Assembly (NCBI RefSeq): GCF_000003815.2
Contig: NC_049982.1
Location: 8,779,028-8,843,027 of the forward strand
Direction: 5' to 3'
DNA: 64,000 nucleotides
Source: Branchiostoma floridae
Lineage: Eukaryota; Chordata; Leptocardii; Amphioxiformes; Branchiostomatidae
Shown here: in pieces, positions 52,442-64,000 of the stretch
Numbering within the stretch: position 1 is the stretch's first letter
Layout of the letters: every line of letters begins with the position of its first letter
Made by a program: the position numbers and the translations under genes
The notes under the pieces: model-generated
What the model was told of the DNA's origin: nothing
Database searches by the model: none
What the model saw: the letters and a program-made list of their open reading frames with translations, nothing else

Positions 52442-54015
52442 ATTGGACTATTAATCCGTCTAAGATCTGTATATGTATAAACTGGGTCTACGTACTACAG
52501 GTCCACCCCTGGTCATGGACCAAATTTGTATGGGTAGTATAATAATTTGACTGAGAAATTGTTAATGGTGCCAAATCTATTCACTTTGTAGCCACAATGG
52601 CGCCAAGCAAATTGTTAACCTCATCATTTTTGCCATAATGAAATGTTTTATTGCAAATTCATGCCCATGGGGCTAATTACAAGTAAACGAAATCAAATAC
52701 ATAAGTAAATAATCAAAATTCTAACATGCGAAGATTAACTGCTTGTATGTATATACAGAATATCGAGTACTATTCTGAAACCTACGCTACTATTGCGGGG
52801 TTTGACTTCTTTTTTGAAAACAGTTGAAAATGAAATGTCTTGATTCGATGATCTTAGCAGAAGGTGTGTCTTTTGTGTGTTTTTTAACAAGGTTGATAAC
52901 ATAATAACAAGGTTCCTTTTAATGTGTTATTTGGGTGCATGAGTCCATTTTACCCAGATTTGTCCAGTTGCACTGGAACTCGTACAGTGAAGGTGTATTA
53001 TGTCGGTCATAGCAACAAGGAAGTTCCCCTTTCAGTCTGTATTTGCAGTGTTGAGGTGTTGTTGTCTACTGATGATCAGGTCCATGAGTTGGAAAAGGGT
53101 TGTGCTGAACTGTGGTTGTAATAACAGAGCCTGGGCCCAATTTTCTCAGCCGTTTTGTCTTTATTGTTTTTTTCTGACATCTGATACCATGCTTGTTATC
53201 CAGTTGGACATTCCCTTCATTACCCACAAAGGCGGTGATGATGCAAATTAGTTAGCCCGCCCCCATTTGCATGTTTGATATCCTTTTATGTTCTACTTGC
53301 GATAACTTAAGTAAATTAGACGTGTTTCATGTCTTACAGGCCCATTATGGAGAACACCGAAATCATAGATGTCTTCATGTAAATTACATCTAATTGAATG
53401 TGTTCATTTCTGTCTTAGCTACCTGCTTGCCAAAACTAATGGAATTTCGTCTTTCCTTTCCTTTCTGAAATTATCCTAATTTGAAATACATGTACTTGGT
53501 ATTAGGTGGCCCATATTTACTTATTTCTAAGTACAGGAGTTATCAACAACCCATGGATCGAGACCATTGTTTAGATTAGAACACGAGATATCAAAAGACT
53601 CTAAAAAACCCTCTAGGGGGCCCAAAATTTAATCATTTCTAGGTCTCATCAAGACCTACCCACTTACAAAATGTCAATACTACCCATCTGGGCTTTCTCG
53701 AGTTATCGCGTTGGAAGACAGACAGATGCACACACGAACGCGCCTGCTAAAAACCTAGCCGTTTTTTCACGGAGGTAAATTAAAGAAAGCGCAGGTGTGT
53801 TGAAAAATTAGTTCGTCACTTTCTTCTGTTCTGTCAGGTTGCGTCGTGGCAAATCTATTAGCCCTGACCTTTTGACACGTACGACAAAGGGACAAACGTC
53901 ACGCGTCATTATTTCATTAAGGTGGTGGAAGTAAACTTTCCTCTCCTAGCTGCGTGACTTGCACCCAGATATGTTGTCTTTTTTGTTTACCCTCGGCAAC
54001 AAAGGCCGCTCGCCT

Positions 54016-54096
54016 GGCATCCAAACCTATTACATGGCTGTCGAGTCTCATGGAGAGGACAAGAGGCCTTCGGCAGCTGTAATAGGTTTGGATACC
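54016..54096. repeat. 81-bp hairpin (short inverted repeat)
   Basis: GGCATCCAAACCTATTACA (54016-54034) and TGTAATAGGTTTGGATACC (54078-54096) pair at 18 of 19 positions around a 43-base loop. It may be a tiny MITE. Confidence 0.75.
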
Positions 54097-57000
54097 ATGC
54101 TACAGTGGATCTTGATTGACAGATCATCTCAGAATTAGCGTAGGCCAGGCAGTTGCGGTAAACAGGTACTAGGTAGGGGCTGTCCCGCATCGCCGAGAGG
54201 CGATCAATTGGAGAAGTTTGCTCTGTTCATTCGTACACAATCACGGTAAACAAACAAACAGAACCCTCTCAAGTAGCAACACTTCAAGAAATGGATGAAT
54301 TCCCTTACAGTTACACCACGATCACTAACACTGTTAACCTTTAATGATAGTCTTTGATATGACAGAAGAAAGAAGACGCCACCTGTACGGCAATTAATAC
54401 AAGTAGGAAGAGAGACTCTATCTTGGGAATTGAAAACATTGACATTTATTAATATCAAGAGGCGAAGCTTTTTATCGTTATCGGAGAATCCCACAGGGAA
54501 GGTCCAAAATACGTAATCTCCAAGCAAAACTTGGATGCAAAATTATAACGTTTACCATTTTTTGTTCATGTTTCAAACTGCCATGCATTGAAAAGCAGGA
54601 AAACGTAACAATTATACCCCCAAACATCTGCTTTAAGACTACTAACTATGCTTAAGTCAAACGAAATGGCAGCGATTTATGATTCATATCTTTGATAAAT
54701 AGATTCCCCCTCTGCACAATTGTACTTTGAAAAAAATGCGAGGCCATTTCTGTCAACAAGTTTACCTAATTATCCCACTTCACAATTTAATACAAAAGCA
54801 AAGAAGGCTCGGGTCGGTCCGGATGACCACACCAGATAATGTTGATAGGCGGAAAGCAGAACACACGCCTTACGTGTGTCTCACAGCGACCGCTCCAGGA
54901 CATAATTTTCTACGGTAGCTGGATCACTCACATGTACAAGTGTTGTCGGTTTAACAAAGTCACCTTTGTCTTGATAAGTATGGACGACACAAAGTAAAAC
55001 ACCAAAACAATCGATAGCCTAGGCTAACGAATCGGTCATTTACAAATGACCAGTAAAAGTGCACTTTTATTGGAAAGGAAGGAATACTGTAAACACATTT
55101 TCAATGCTTTTCTATATCGTTCAAATTGATATCACAGCTTTGATATGACTGAGTGGCAGGGCAGGTATATGTGCTGTACACACACTCCCATCTTCAAGAT
55201 ACGACGTGTGTTATGATGTAACTGAAGTAAGACTGTCATATCCTATTCATGTAGCCTGTGTGACTTTTACGGTTGTCCTCGGGAAATATTTCCGAGGTCA
55301 AATAAGGACAATCTGAAAGATGGAGGCGTGGGATGTTTGTTGTAAGTAATGTTCGCCATACATTGTTAAGCAATAGCGAACGCTTGGCGTTCCCTTCTGA
55401 TACTCTATAGCTAACTGTCTTACGAGTTTATTATATTCTACAACACACTAGGTGATTCTTTTCAAATTCTTGGACGAAAAAGTAATATAAAGTATAAATA
55501 GGCACGGTCAATAGCTCGAAACCTTCCCGACAAAAACGAGTTTGAAGTTTGAAGCAGCAGAGCCTTTCAGAGAAGTAGAGAATATCAAAGATAGAGACTC
55601 CTTTTACACAACCGCAACTTTAGTTTCACGGATGTTTCGGCGACTGTCTGTCACATTGTACGCAGCAATATATATGTACATGTGTCGCTGCTTATAGATG
55701 CGGTCACAAGGCGCAAGGTACTTGCATATAAACACTTGATTAAGAAGTAGATGAACTCGTTGCATTGACTGTTAACTTGTATGTATCTATTTAACAATGG
55801 ATACATTTATATATATGTATATGATATTACTCTGCTTTACATTTGGGACCGCATTGTATAAGAAAAATCCCAACCAACCACAGACTGTACATAAGATTAT
55901 CATTATATGTCAATACCTTGCGTTTGTGACTGCACCTGTAAGCAGTGACACCTATGAGGCAGTATGATGTAAACCAATGAGAATTGCCCTGAGGTAGGTG
56001 AATATAAAGTTGCGGTTGTGGAAAAAGTACTAGTGTGTCTTTATTCAGTGAGATACCAACCTGATGAAACTACTCACGGAAATAAGATGGGGGATATGAC
56101 AATAATGCCATTCACTCAGTCATTAGAGATAAATGGTCTAAACCCTCCCCCACACATTTCTGGAACTTCCCTTCTGAATGGGCCCTACTAAATTATAAAT
56201 GCATTAGAGTCATAGCAAAACAATGTCGAATTATTATATAGATTGTTTACATAACCCATACTTGCGAAAGTCAAGACATTTCACAATGCACAGCAACATT
56301 GACTAGGCCTATCTCAGACCGGGGCTGTCCGTTAATAGCCCAACTTTACTAACAACAATATTAATGGCAATGGTTTATGAGAGGGGTAAAAAAACTCCAC
56401 TTTGCAACTTTAAAGCAATCTCATACCTTTATCACTCAACGCGCGTATGTGTCAAACGTTTCCATAAGCTTTGGAAAAGAAGATAATACTAGATGGATCA
56501 ACACTTTAGCAGAATGTTGAACAAAATGAATTCGATCACCAGAAACAGGAATCATTACAACTTTCACCCCCCTTAAAAATGAAATGGTAAAGTCCTGATT
56601 AAAAACATACAACTTACCTCTCCGACTAGTCATTTACGTTATATAGCACCTGTGGACACCTGCTAGGAACCCGTCGGAAAGACAAGACAAGCAGACAGAC
56701 AGGCAGACGGAACGGAAAATTCTCAACGAGGTAGGAGATACTTGCAATTGAATATGTCGGGGAAGGTTGCCACTCCCCCACTGCTCTCTGTTCTCATTTC
56801 GTCCTGTCCTGACTGAGAGTAAAAATGTTTCCTGTTCTGTATGTGATGGGAACCGACCTGTTTCTCTTGCCGAGTCGCAACGCTAGCTACGGTACATCAT
56901 GAATGCTTACAAGTTCGAATTCGGAACTTTGAAACCTACTACTTCTACCATACGCTAAGTCAAAGCCAACTATTAATCTGTATCGTTCCTGTTCTGGTTA

Positions 57001-59159
57001 TAGTTTTATGTAGGAATATATGCCGAGGTGAGAAAGGTTTGTAAAGTCATATTTAATGAATTCAAGGGACGATTTTACTGTTCTGAGCAAGGAAAACAGC
57101 GTGGATTTCAGCAGATTCGTCCATAGGAAAGATCAAGTGCAGAAACTAGCGAAAGTCGTTAATTTCCCCCACAAACCTGTGGGTTGATTTGCGGGACTAT
57201 CACTTCCCCCGCGGACATGCAAGTCCGCATCAAAACACATTCAAATTCCCTTTTCCCACGCTTCAGACTGTCGAAAGTTGAACATGAAGTGAAAAATAGA
57301 AGAATTGCTCAAATTTCTCATGGCCGTACCGGCATCAAAAGCCTTGCGCACAAAAAGAGAACTGTCGATGCATTTTACCGGAGCCATTTCCTCATGTACG
57401 ATTGTGGAGGACTATTTCAGGATAGGTCAATTCACTTAGCAATTACCATTATTAATGCATTGAAAAAACAATGAAGGACAAGTTCTTTTCCATTTTCTTG
57501 TCTCAAAATATTCCGAGTGCTTTTAATATTTCAAAAATTAAGAGTTATGCCCAAAGGTATGATAGGTACATGATTTCCTCACAGCTAGAGTTGGAGAGAC
57601 AGGTACGCTGCCAGTAGCTACTCTCCAATTTACGCTCTAGCTTGTTTCATAGTTATGTCATGATCAGTCATACGAAAAGGTCCACAAGAACGCTGTCCGA
57701 ACGTCGGTTAGAGAACACCAGTAGCAATACATATGTATAGTTTTCAATATACATGTCTAATATAGGAAAACGTCTTTACATGTGAAGAGCCGGAGAAGAA
57801 AAAGATCGACTTTTTAGAAGGTCAGAAATATTGTTTCTTGAAACACCTTGCAGAAGAATTTTTTATATTACCGCGATTCGTTCTCAATCTGAAGAAAAAA
57901 GTTTAGCTACCCTATTTCTAAATTTCGCGTCGATGTCGACCGCTGGCAAGGAAATGTAATTTTCGATCTTACAGCTAAGTGATAAAAACGTTTTAGAAAC
58001 GTTTCCAATATGTTTTCCTCATTTCTGTTACAACAGTGTTAAGATATCTGTATCATTTACATATGATGATAAAAAAAAGGCCCGTAATAGTGCAATGATG
58101 TATTGACATTGTTAAACAGTATGTGTTGGTTCATGAACTTCGGCCAAACTTTAAAAGTAAGAATCCGTACCGACACTTCTTTTAGGACTGTTATCGGAAA
58201 CACAACATTAGTTTTCCTAGACATACGATAGATGAAAAAAAAAAGATCTTTAAAAAATCAAGCACTTTTGTCACAGGATCTGCGCATCCGAATATATGAA
58301 TCTAGACCAAGGATTCTAAATATTTCTTCACTTAAAGTTACATAGGACTAAAAGGGATATTTCCGTTACACAATGAAAGTATTTCGACATTTCATGGATC
58401 TCAAAAATCCCCAACAGGGCGGGCTTCTCTTATAATCTCCGCCCCTTCTGTCTAATGATGATGCGTGTAGATCACGTACAAATCAGACATTCTGATAGTC
58501 ACATTCTCGAAAAATCACTCTGAATTCTACAACGGGAACTTCTTTCCGAGACTTCGCCGAATTATGTCAGGGTTATTTCAATTCAAATATAAATGGAAAA
58601 CAGCTATATCCAATGAACGTCATATCTGAGCCACGCACCCTTTTTACCGTGCTATTGCTTGTTAGATTTCATGAAAAAAAGGAAGCGAAAGGGGGAAACA
58701 ACAAGGTGAGACTTGATTTTGTCAAACATTTCCTGGACAGGAAACAATATCATAACCTTTACCTGTTACTTGATATTTGTGTTAACGGTAAATTTGCGTT
58801 TAATCGACCATTACAATAGACGGGATTACCATGATCCTTACCTAATTGGTTTTAGTACTTCTTATTTGAAATAAAGCATCTCTCTTGCCAAAAACATTAT
58901 GTAATAATTGTTCACACTTGTCCGTCAAAAATGTTTAGATAACGATAACAAGGGAGAAACAGGGGAAATGGTCGGAGTAAATTAAAAAAAAAGCCTAGCA
59001 AAACAATCCACGGGCACCGGCGCAAATCAAATTTCAAGTCAGTAGGGATTACGAATTGTACATGTGAACAACTGCCTTATAAAACATCGCTTTTCAAGAG
59101 GCTGAATTCACAATTCAAATCAGTTATGATTCGGCTTTGACTTTGTACTCTAGATAATA

Positions 59160-59187
59160 CATATGGAGCATATGGAGCATATGGAGG
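59160..59187. repeat. Short tandem repeat CATATGGAG
   Basis: Three consecutive 9-base copies of CATATGGAG. It is a small simple repeat within the gene-poor region. Confidence 0.85.
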
Positions 59188-60899
59188 GTTCATCAAAACA
59201 ACCAAGAAATCGCAGAAAGCCCTGTAAGTAAGGTAATGCACAGGAAAAGACAGATTATCACGTTCCATGACATGTTTGTTTATCTAACACCCCACAAGGT
59301 ACGCGCGACAGGTAGCAATTCCGCATACATTTGTGCGCAGTTTCAACATAACAGCAAACAGTATATGGTGATAATATTGGACCCCTAATTTTGACATATA
59401 GTGATGATATGAGCGATTGCACAACGACCAGAATTGGATTTTTGTAACCACCGATTTCATGATTAGAACTCTAAGCGATTTCAAAAGACCAACTAGAATT
59501 CCACGACCTCATACCTTCGCCAAATCATATCAACCTTTTCAACTGATGTATTGTGAAAGGTTTCTGTAATTATGTAAATAAGGTCCTCGTTAGCATTAAT
59601 TATCAGTTAATCATCTTCTCTACTGAAATAACACAATGTGTTATTCAATTTTTTGTTCAAAGTATAAAAGTATGAAATTCTTTTCTTAGCAAAGAAAGCT
59701 ATTGTAGCATTTCCTCATACATTATGTAGATGGGACGTTGATTTGCATGATTTATGTCTGATAAAGTTCACCTTTACTTGAGGTGATTAAAAGTTGGAAT
59801 GTTAACATTTTAGCACACATGTACAGTGCTCAGTACAATGTAGCTGCCGACTTTGTTTTATTGTTTTATCCCTTGACCTGCGGCCGAACCCACTTAACTT
59901 AAGGGGCCATGGCCACTCGTGCCAATCGGGCGATCTCATCTAGAGAAAGGCATTCATCATTTGTGTTTGGTATATGTTATACGTCACAAGATGTTTACCT
60001 CATCGAGGGAGCGCCAAACAACCCAGGTGTTTGCAAACGCCCGACATTCCTCAGTGGTAACAGGTGAAAGAACAATAAGTAAAATGAAGGAACTGTAAGA
60101 AATATGAGTGTAATTGGCAGGTCTTATTAGGTGGGCATCGACAAAACATGATGTAGGCAAGGGATAACCTTTAAGTCGTATGGAAACTGTAAAATAGTTG
60201 ATGTTTTGTACAAGAAATATATCATACATCTATCTCGATCTATTTATGTATATCTTTCTATCTATTTCTATAAGTATATAAAAATTCTCCCAAACACTAA
60301 CAGATCCTAACACAGCAACGCGAGCGTACATGCTGAATGGACCCTGTCGAAATGTTTTGTACATATCTGTACCATACACATCTACTTGAAGGTGTTTATA
60401 CTGGATCGGATTACTTGCTGTTTTTAGGAGAGTAGTACCGGAACGGAGACAAAACAGTGTAACAATCCACAACATGTTCACAGTAATCCACAACGTCAGC
60501 CTAGGGTAATTTTACAGCCAAGTAACCCTCTAGCCTCTAAGCTTATGTAGGCGAAGAGATGTGACATGTAAGGTTCTTCCCCTTTACTGTCCCCAGACCT
60601 ACCACCAAAGGCTCTCTCTCAGTGAACAATACATTATTGTACAACATGTTACCAGCATACACGAGTGCCTCGTGGACCTCTTCATTACATAGTTAAAGGT
60701 AAAAGAATCATAATCGGACGCCCCGCTGCAGTACCGTAAAATGCTGTTTCTCCATTTTGCCAGCCCCTACCAACATGCCAAATATCTATCCAACTTCTCG
60801 AGTCATGCTGTCCACAGTCAGACACAGGTCCAAACACACCATAACCTTCTAGGCGAGGGTTGGTTGTGACAGTACTTTTGGGTCACATAGGTGGCCTTG

Positions 60900-61581
60900 C
60901 ACTCGCTTTACACTACGTTTTTCTGAGACGTCTTGGCCAAGACCGTCTCAAGACCGTCTCAGCCAAGACGTCTCAGCCACAGTGTAAAGAGTGTTTTATG
61001 GGTCTCAAGACCAGATTCCTGCTGTGCGTCTTGAGACCACATCTGATGTGGTCTCAAGACGCTCAGCGGGAGTGCCAAGACGCACAGCAGGAGTGCCAAG
61101 ACCCATTTTTTACTGTGTAAAGAGAACGGTCTCAGAAAATTCGTCTCAGAGCCTGTTCAGAGCCAACTTTGAGCAGTATTTGTAGGTCAAAGGGTATATA
61201 TCATTGAGCCTACCAAGTGCGATCTCTACAGCATTTTGGATCTGTGTTTACTATGAGGTTGTTTTTCATTATGATTTTTCTTTCTTATTTTCGACACCTT
61301 TTTTTACCATACTCTGAAACAGGGACAGTTTTTTTCTGATAGTAGTTGGAGTCCACTACAATCCAACTTTTCATATTTCCCCTGTATTTGTGGAAAAACT
61401 GCCTACTTATTACGGAGGAAAGTGTGTGGTTAAATGCAGAGACACAGAATAATGCCTGCAAGCCTGCTCTGCAGGGAGTCCAAGACAGCTTGTCACAGCG
61501 TTTGTAAAGAGAACTGTTAAAGGTCTTGGCTGAGACGGTCTTGGCCAAGACGTCTCAGGAAAACGTAGTGTAAAGCGAGTG
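60900..61581. mobile_element. Non-autonomous CACTA (EnSpm)-like element
   Basis: Ends of about 50 bp are almost perfect inverted repeats beginning CACTCGCTTTACACTACGTT and going on through GAGACGTCTTGGCCAAGACC. TTG flanks each side (60897-60899, 61582-61584), a 3-bp target duplication. CACT-type ends, 3-bp duplications and clustered subterminal repeats (GTCTTGGCCAAGAC, GTCTCAAGAC) are typical of CACTA elements. No transposase is encoded. Confidence 0.88.
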
Positions 61582-62096
61582 TTGGGCACGTGCCGCACAG
61601 CTGGTGTGCTGCGCCGAAGGGCTGATAGGTAGATAGATACAGATATGAATATGCTGCCGAGTTTGATTTATAAGTATAAGTACGAGAAATAATTATAGAC
61701 AAAATCTCAGTCTGAATTTAGTTATTTTCAGTTCCACATTTACAAAACTGATTGATGATTGAACAATAAAGTACAGTCTATGAGGAAATTATATTAGAAG
61801 TAAACGCCTTTGTTTTCCTAAGGAGGGGCACGAACAGTACTAGTTGTTAAAAGAAAGTATGATTGACGCAACTTTCCACTATTCAACTTTTAGGGAAATG
61901 CCCTTACGTTACTCTGCAGACAAAAAACAATGGCTGATAGAGATGGGATTTCCCCTTTCCAATAAAAGTAACCTCTTGCAAGCCCTCTAGTCATTGGTCA
62001 CCAGTGGGCAGCTGGCATGGTAACGAACTTTCCAGCGGAAGTGTTCCTCCTTCAGGTTTTCGCCTAAGTAGTTCAGTTCACACTGAGCAGTACAAG
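61582..62096. other. 5' flank and UTR of the gene starting at 62097
   Basis: No coding exon was seen. The last ~100 bases before the ATG are likely 5' UTR or core promoter; no clear TATA box is placed. Confidence 0.4.
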
Positions 62097-63113
62097 ATGG
62101 CAGCTGTCGATATTTGCCTCCCTTACAAACTCGACAGATTCGATGGTACTTTCAAGTCAAAGTCCAAATGCAGGTGAGGAAAGTTAGTTATTAGATTAAC
62201 CGGAAGGGAGAAAGGTTGTCGGGTTTCTTCGTAGCTCCGATTTATTTTGCTTATCAGGCAATGGGTACATTTTGTTTAAAGAAACGAGTTCTGTTGAAAG
62301 TTACGTCATACCTGTTAAGTGAACAGTTTTAACCATTTCCAGTGATTTCATTATTACGCCAGACTCATTTGAAGCACCACATCATGTATATTTTGAATAC
62401 ACAATTTTGGTTGCATAGTTAACTTTGTGATGATCTATTAAGACAGGGTTTCAACAATTTTTTATCAGTGTACAGTAAACTATACACATTTTCCTCGGCG
62501 CACCACTTGTTAAGTTGTTATCTCGTACCATTATCGCTCATTGCGCATTTATTGGTCGAGGCTTCTGGTAGAGTGCAAAATTCTCTGACGCGGGCCAACC
62601 AGTCAATGTGCAATGTACCAAGACAGGGTATTTCCAATGACGTCACTCTCACGCTGGCATGGAAACGTTACGGCTTGTCAGACACGCCCCACGCGCACAC
62701 CTGTACAACTGCAATTCCACTACATATCGCACCGAGGCGATGTTTGTTAGCTATGCGGAAGCGAAGGCGCAGAGCGCGCCGAGAGCGTCGTCCTAGTGGA
62801 AAGGGGGTTTAAACGTTGTAGGACACATCCATGACTGTCCCAAAAATATCCCCAGTTCGCTATCGTTATTAAATGTAACTTGCGACGAATATGACTTGGC
62901 CCCTTGCATTTGACCACCTATTTCACCACTACCCTGTCTGTACGAATAAAGATCTCATACGAACCCCAAACAAACTTGACCTTTGATTCCAGAGGAAGCA
63001 GACAGCTCCTGATGATGATGGACGGCGGGTATGACGGAGGGACTTGTAACGACTGGACTGCGCATGCGCTCGTTCCACACTCCCAGGGCCCATCCATGTC
63101 AAAAATCGCTGAG
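62097..63113 (+). CDS. First two coding exons of an unrecognised gene (continues beyond window)
   Basis: Exon 62097-62173 reads MAAVDICLPYKLDRFDGTFK plus SKSKC and ends at AG|GTGAGG (phase 2). Exon 62993-63113 follows a GATTCCAG acceptor and completes an Arg codon, then GSRQLLMMMDGGYDGGTCND and more, ending at GAG|GTAATC (phase 0). The 66 residues are of mixed composition and not low-complexity, with codon use like the other genes here. I do not recognise the family. The open frame, splice signals and Met-Ala start support a real gene. Confidence 0.6.
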
Positions 63114-63179
63114 GTAATCTTCTTTTACGTGTCAAACAATAAAAATGCAAACAGCAACTCCTTTGCTTGAATTCACATA

Positions 63180-64000
63180 TTTGTATAAATAGGCGACCCT
63201 TTTGTTCCTCAGCCTTCTTCAATAAAAAAGTACTTTTTGTAAATGACATTATTGATGCTGAGAATAATTTTTTGTCTTTTGACAGCTTTGTAGTCAAATT
63301 CGGAGATGTCTGTACAGCTTATCAGTATCATCAACTTTTGTCAGCTATTCCTCCTCAATGGAAACATATTCTAAGACAAGGCTCCTCAGCTGAGCTACGT
63401 GTTTGCATCCCTACCTGTAGAGATGTAACCTGGCTACATAGTAAAAATATTAATAAATGCTTATATGCTTTCTACATGAATGAAGCCAGATTATGTGAAA
63501 CTTCAGACAGGATACAGTACACGTGGGAAGATTATTTCAACTGTCCAATACCATGGCAAAAGGTTTATAGCCTACCTTACAAAATTTCCATTGACTCTAG
63601 TGTTTGCATGTTTCAACATAAACTATTATTCAAATACTTGACCGTGAACAAGACCTTATACACTTGGGGTTTGAAGGAGTCGCCCATATGTGAATATTGT
63701 AATGAAGATGAAGAAACAGTCTTCCATCTCTTTTTTCAATTGTAGAGTTGCTACACTTTTCTGGAGGCAAGTAGAAGACTGGTTTTTCATCAATACGAGG
63801 GAAAATCTAAATCTGAACCTGTTTAAAGTTATCTTTGGTGATTTGAATTGTCGGTGCCCAGTTTCTGCCAATATGATTATCCTTCTTGGCAAACACTTTA
63901 TTTTCAAGAACCGTCAACGCTCTCTTAATTTACAAGCCTTTATTTCATATATGTCATACTTCCATAGGCTAGAATATATTATAGCAAAAAGGATGGATAA
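63180..64000 (+). pseudogene. 5'-truncated L1-like LINE, C-terminal ORF2 region, frameshifted
   Basis: The frame shows FNKKVLFVNDIIDAENNFLS, MFQHKLLFKYLTVNKTLYTW and CEYCNEDEETVFHLFF, the classic end of an L1-clade ORF2 (the F-x-x-K/R-LL...NK-x-LY-x-W-G stretch followed by a Cys-x2-Cys and His-Leu-Phe-Phe knuckle). A frameshift in the T run near 63730 shifts the rest (TLFWRQVEDWFFIN) to another frame. The 5' part is missing and the 3' end lies outside the window. It is in the intron after the exon at 63113. Confidence 0.85.

Larger units (their letters stand above)
52442..60899. other. Long gene-poor region
   Basis: I found no exon here with both splice context and protein-like sequence. Open frames are short and low-quality. 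The region holds a degraded repeat-like stretch near 53490-53770 (GAGTTATCGCGTTGGAAGAC), the hairpin at 54016-54096 and a small tandem repeat at 59160-59187. Long conserved-looking non-coding elements cannot be judged without comparison to another genome. Confidence 0.5.

Noticed and set aside
57184-57474. 96-residue open frame in the gene-poor region
   Set aside because: No recognised motif and no supporting splice sites; likely chance.

Overview
This is eukaryotic, intron-rich animal DNA. Every confident gene is built from short exons with GT/AG borders, and many non-autonomous transposons lie between and inside genes. Gene content (a MYRF orthologue, a leucine-rich-repeat receptor with I-x-P-Y-A-V-x-Y tail motifs, BTB/zinc-finger genes) and the repeat types point to an invertebrate deuterostome. 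A lancelet (Branchiostoma) is my best guess. That is inference; no rRNA or mitochondrial marker fixes the species.

Layout. 1-2127 (minus): an LRR receptor, cut by the window edge at its 3' end. 3238-6111 (plus): the last four exons of a multi-pass membrane protein, with a 41-bp minisatellite in its last intron. 6913-7490: a deleted mariner element. 9306-38651 (minus): a complete 29-exon MYRF gene (1131 codons before the stop by my count) with a 14.7-kb first intron full of transposons. 40266-40543: a 5S-rRNA-derived SINE. 40987-45822 (plus): a complete five-exon BTB/C2HC zinc-finger gene. 46019-46596: a second 578-bp mariner twin. 47907-48912: a TIR element with a MITE inside it. 49370-50967 (plus): a two-exon gene whose last exon is a duplicate of the BTB gene's last exon. 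About 52.4-60.9 kb: no gene found. 60900-61581: a CACTA-like element. 62097-63113 (plus): the first two coding exons of an unrecognised gene, followed by a 5'-truncated L1-like LINE running off the window.

Main result. The MYRF gene carries a block not known to me in vertebrate MYRF. Between the transmembrane segment and the conserved luminal C-terminal domain, three in-frame exons encode four EF-hand-type calcium loops at a regular 25-26 residue spacing. Reading phase matches across all 28 introns, so the loops belong to MYRF and not to a nested gene. Two of the loops are split by an intron at the same base of the same loop position, the mark of an internal duplication. A MYRF with a luminal calcium-binding module would suggest ER-calcium control of this self-cleaving membrane transcription factor.

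Second result. The 3' terminal zinc-finger exon of the BTB gene has been duplicated and joined to an unrelated acidic first exon, making a new gene or an alternative terminal exon 4.6 kb downstream.
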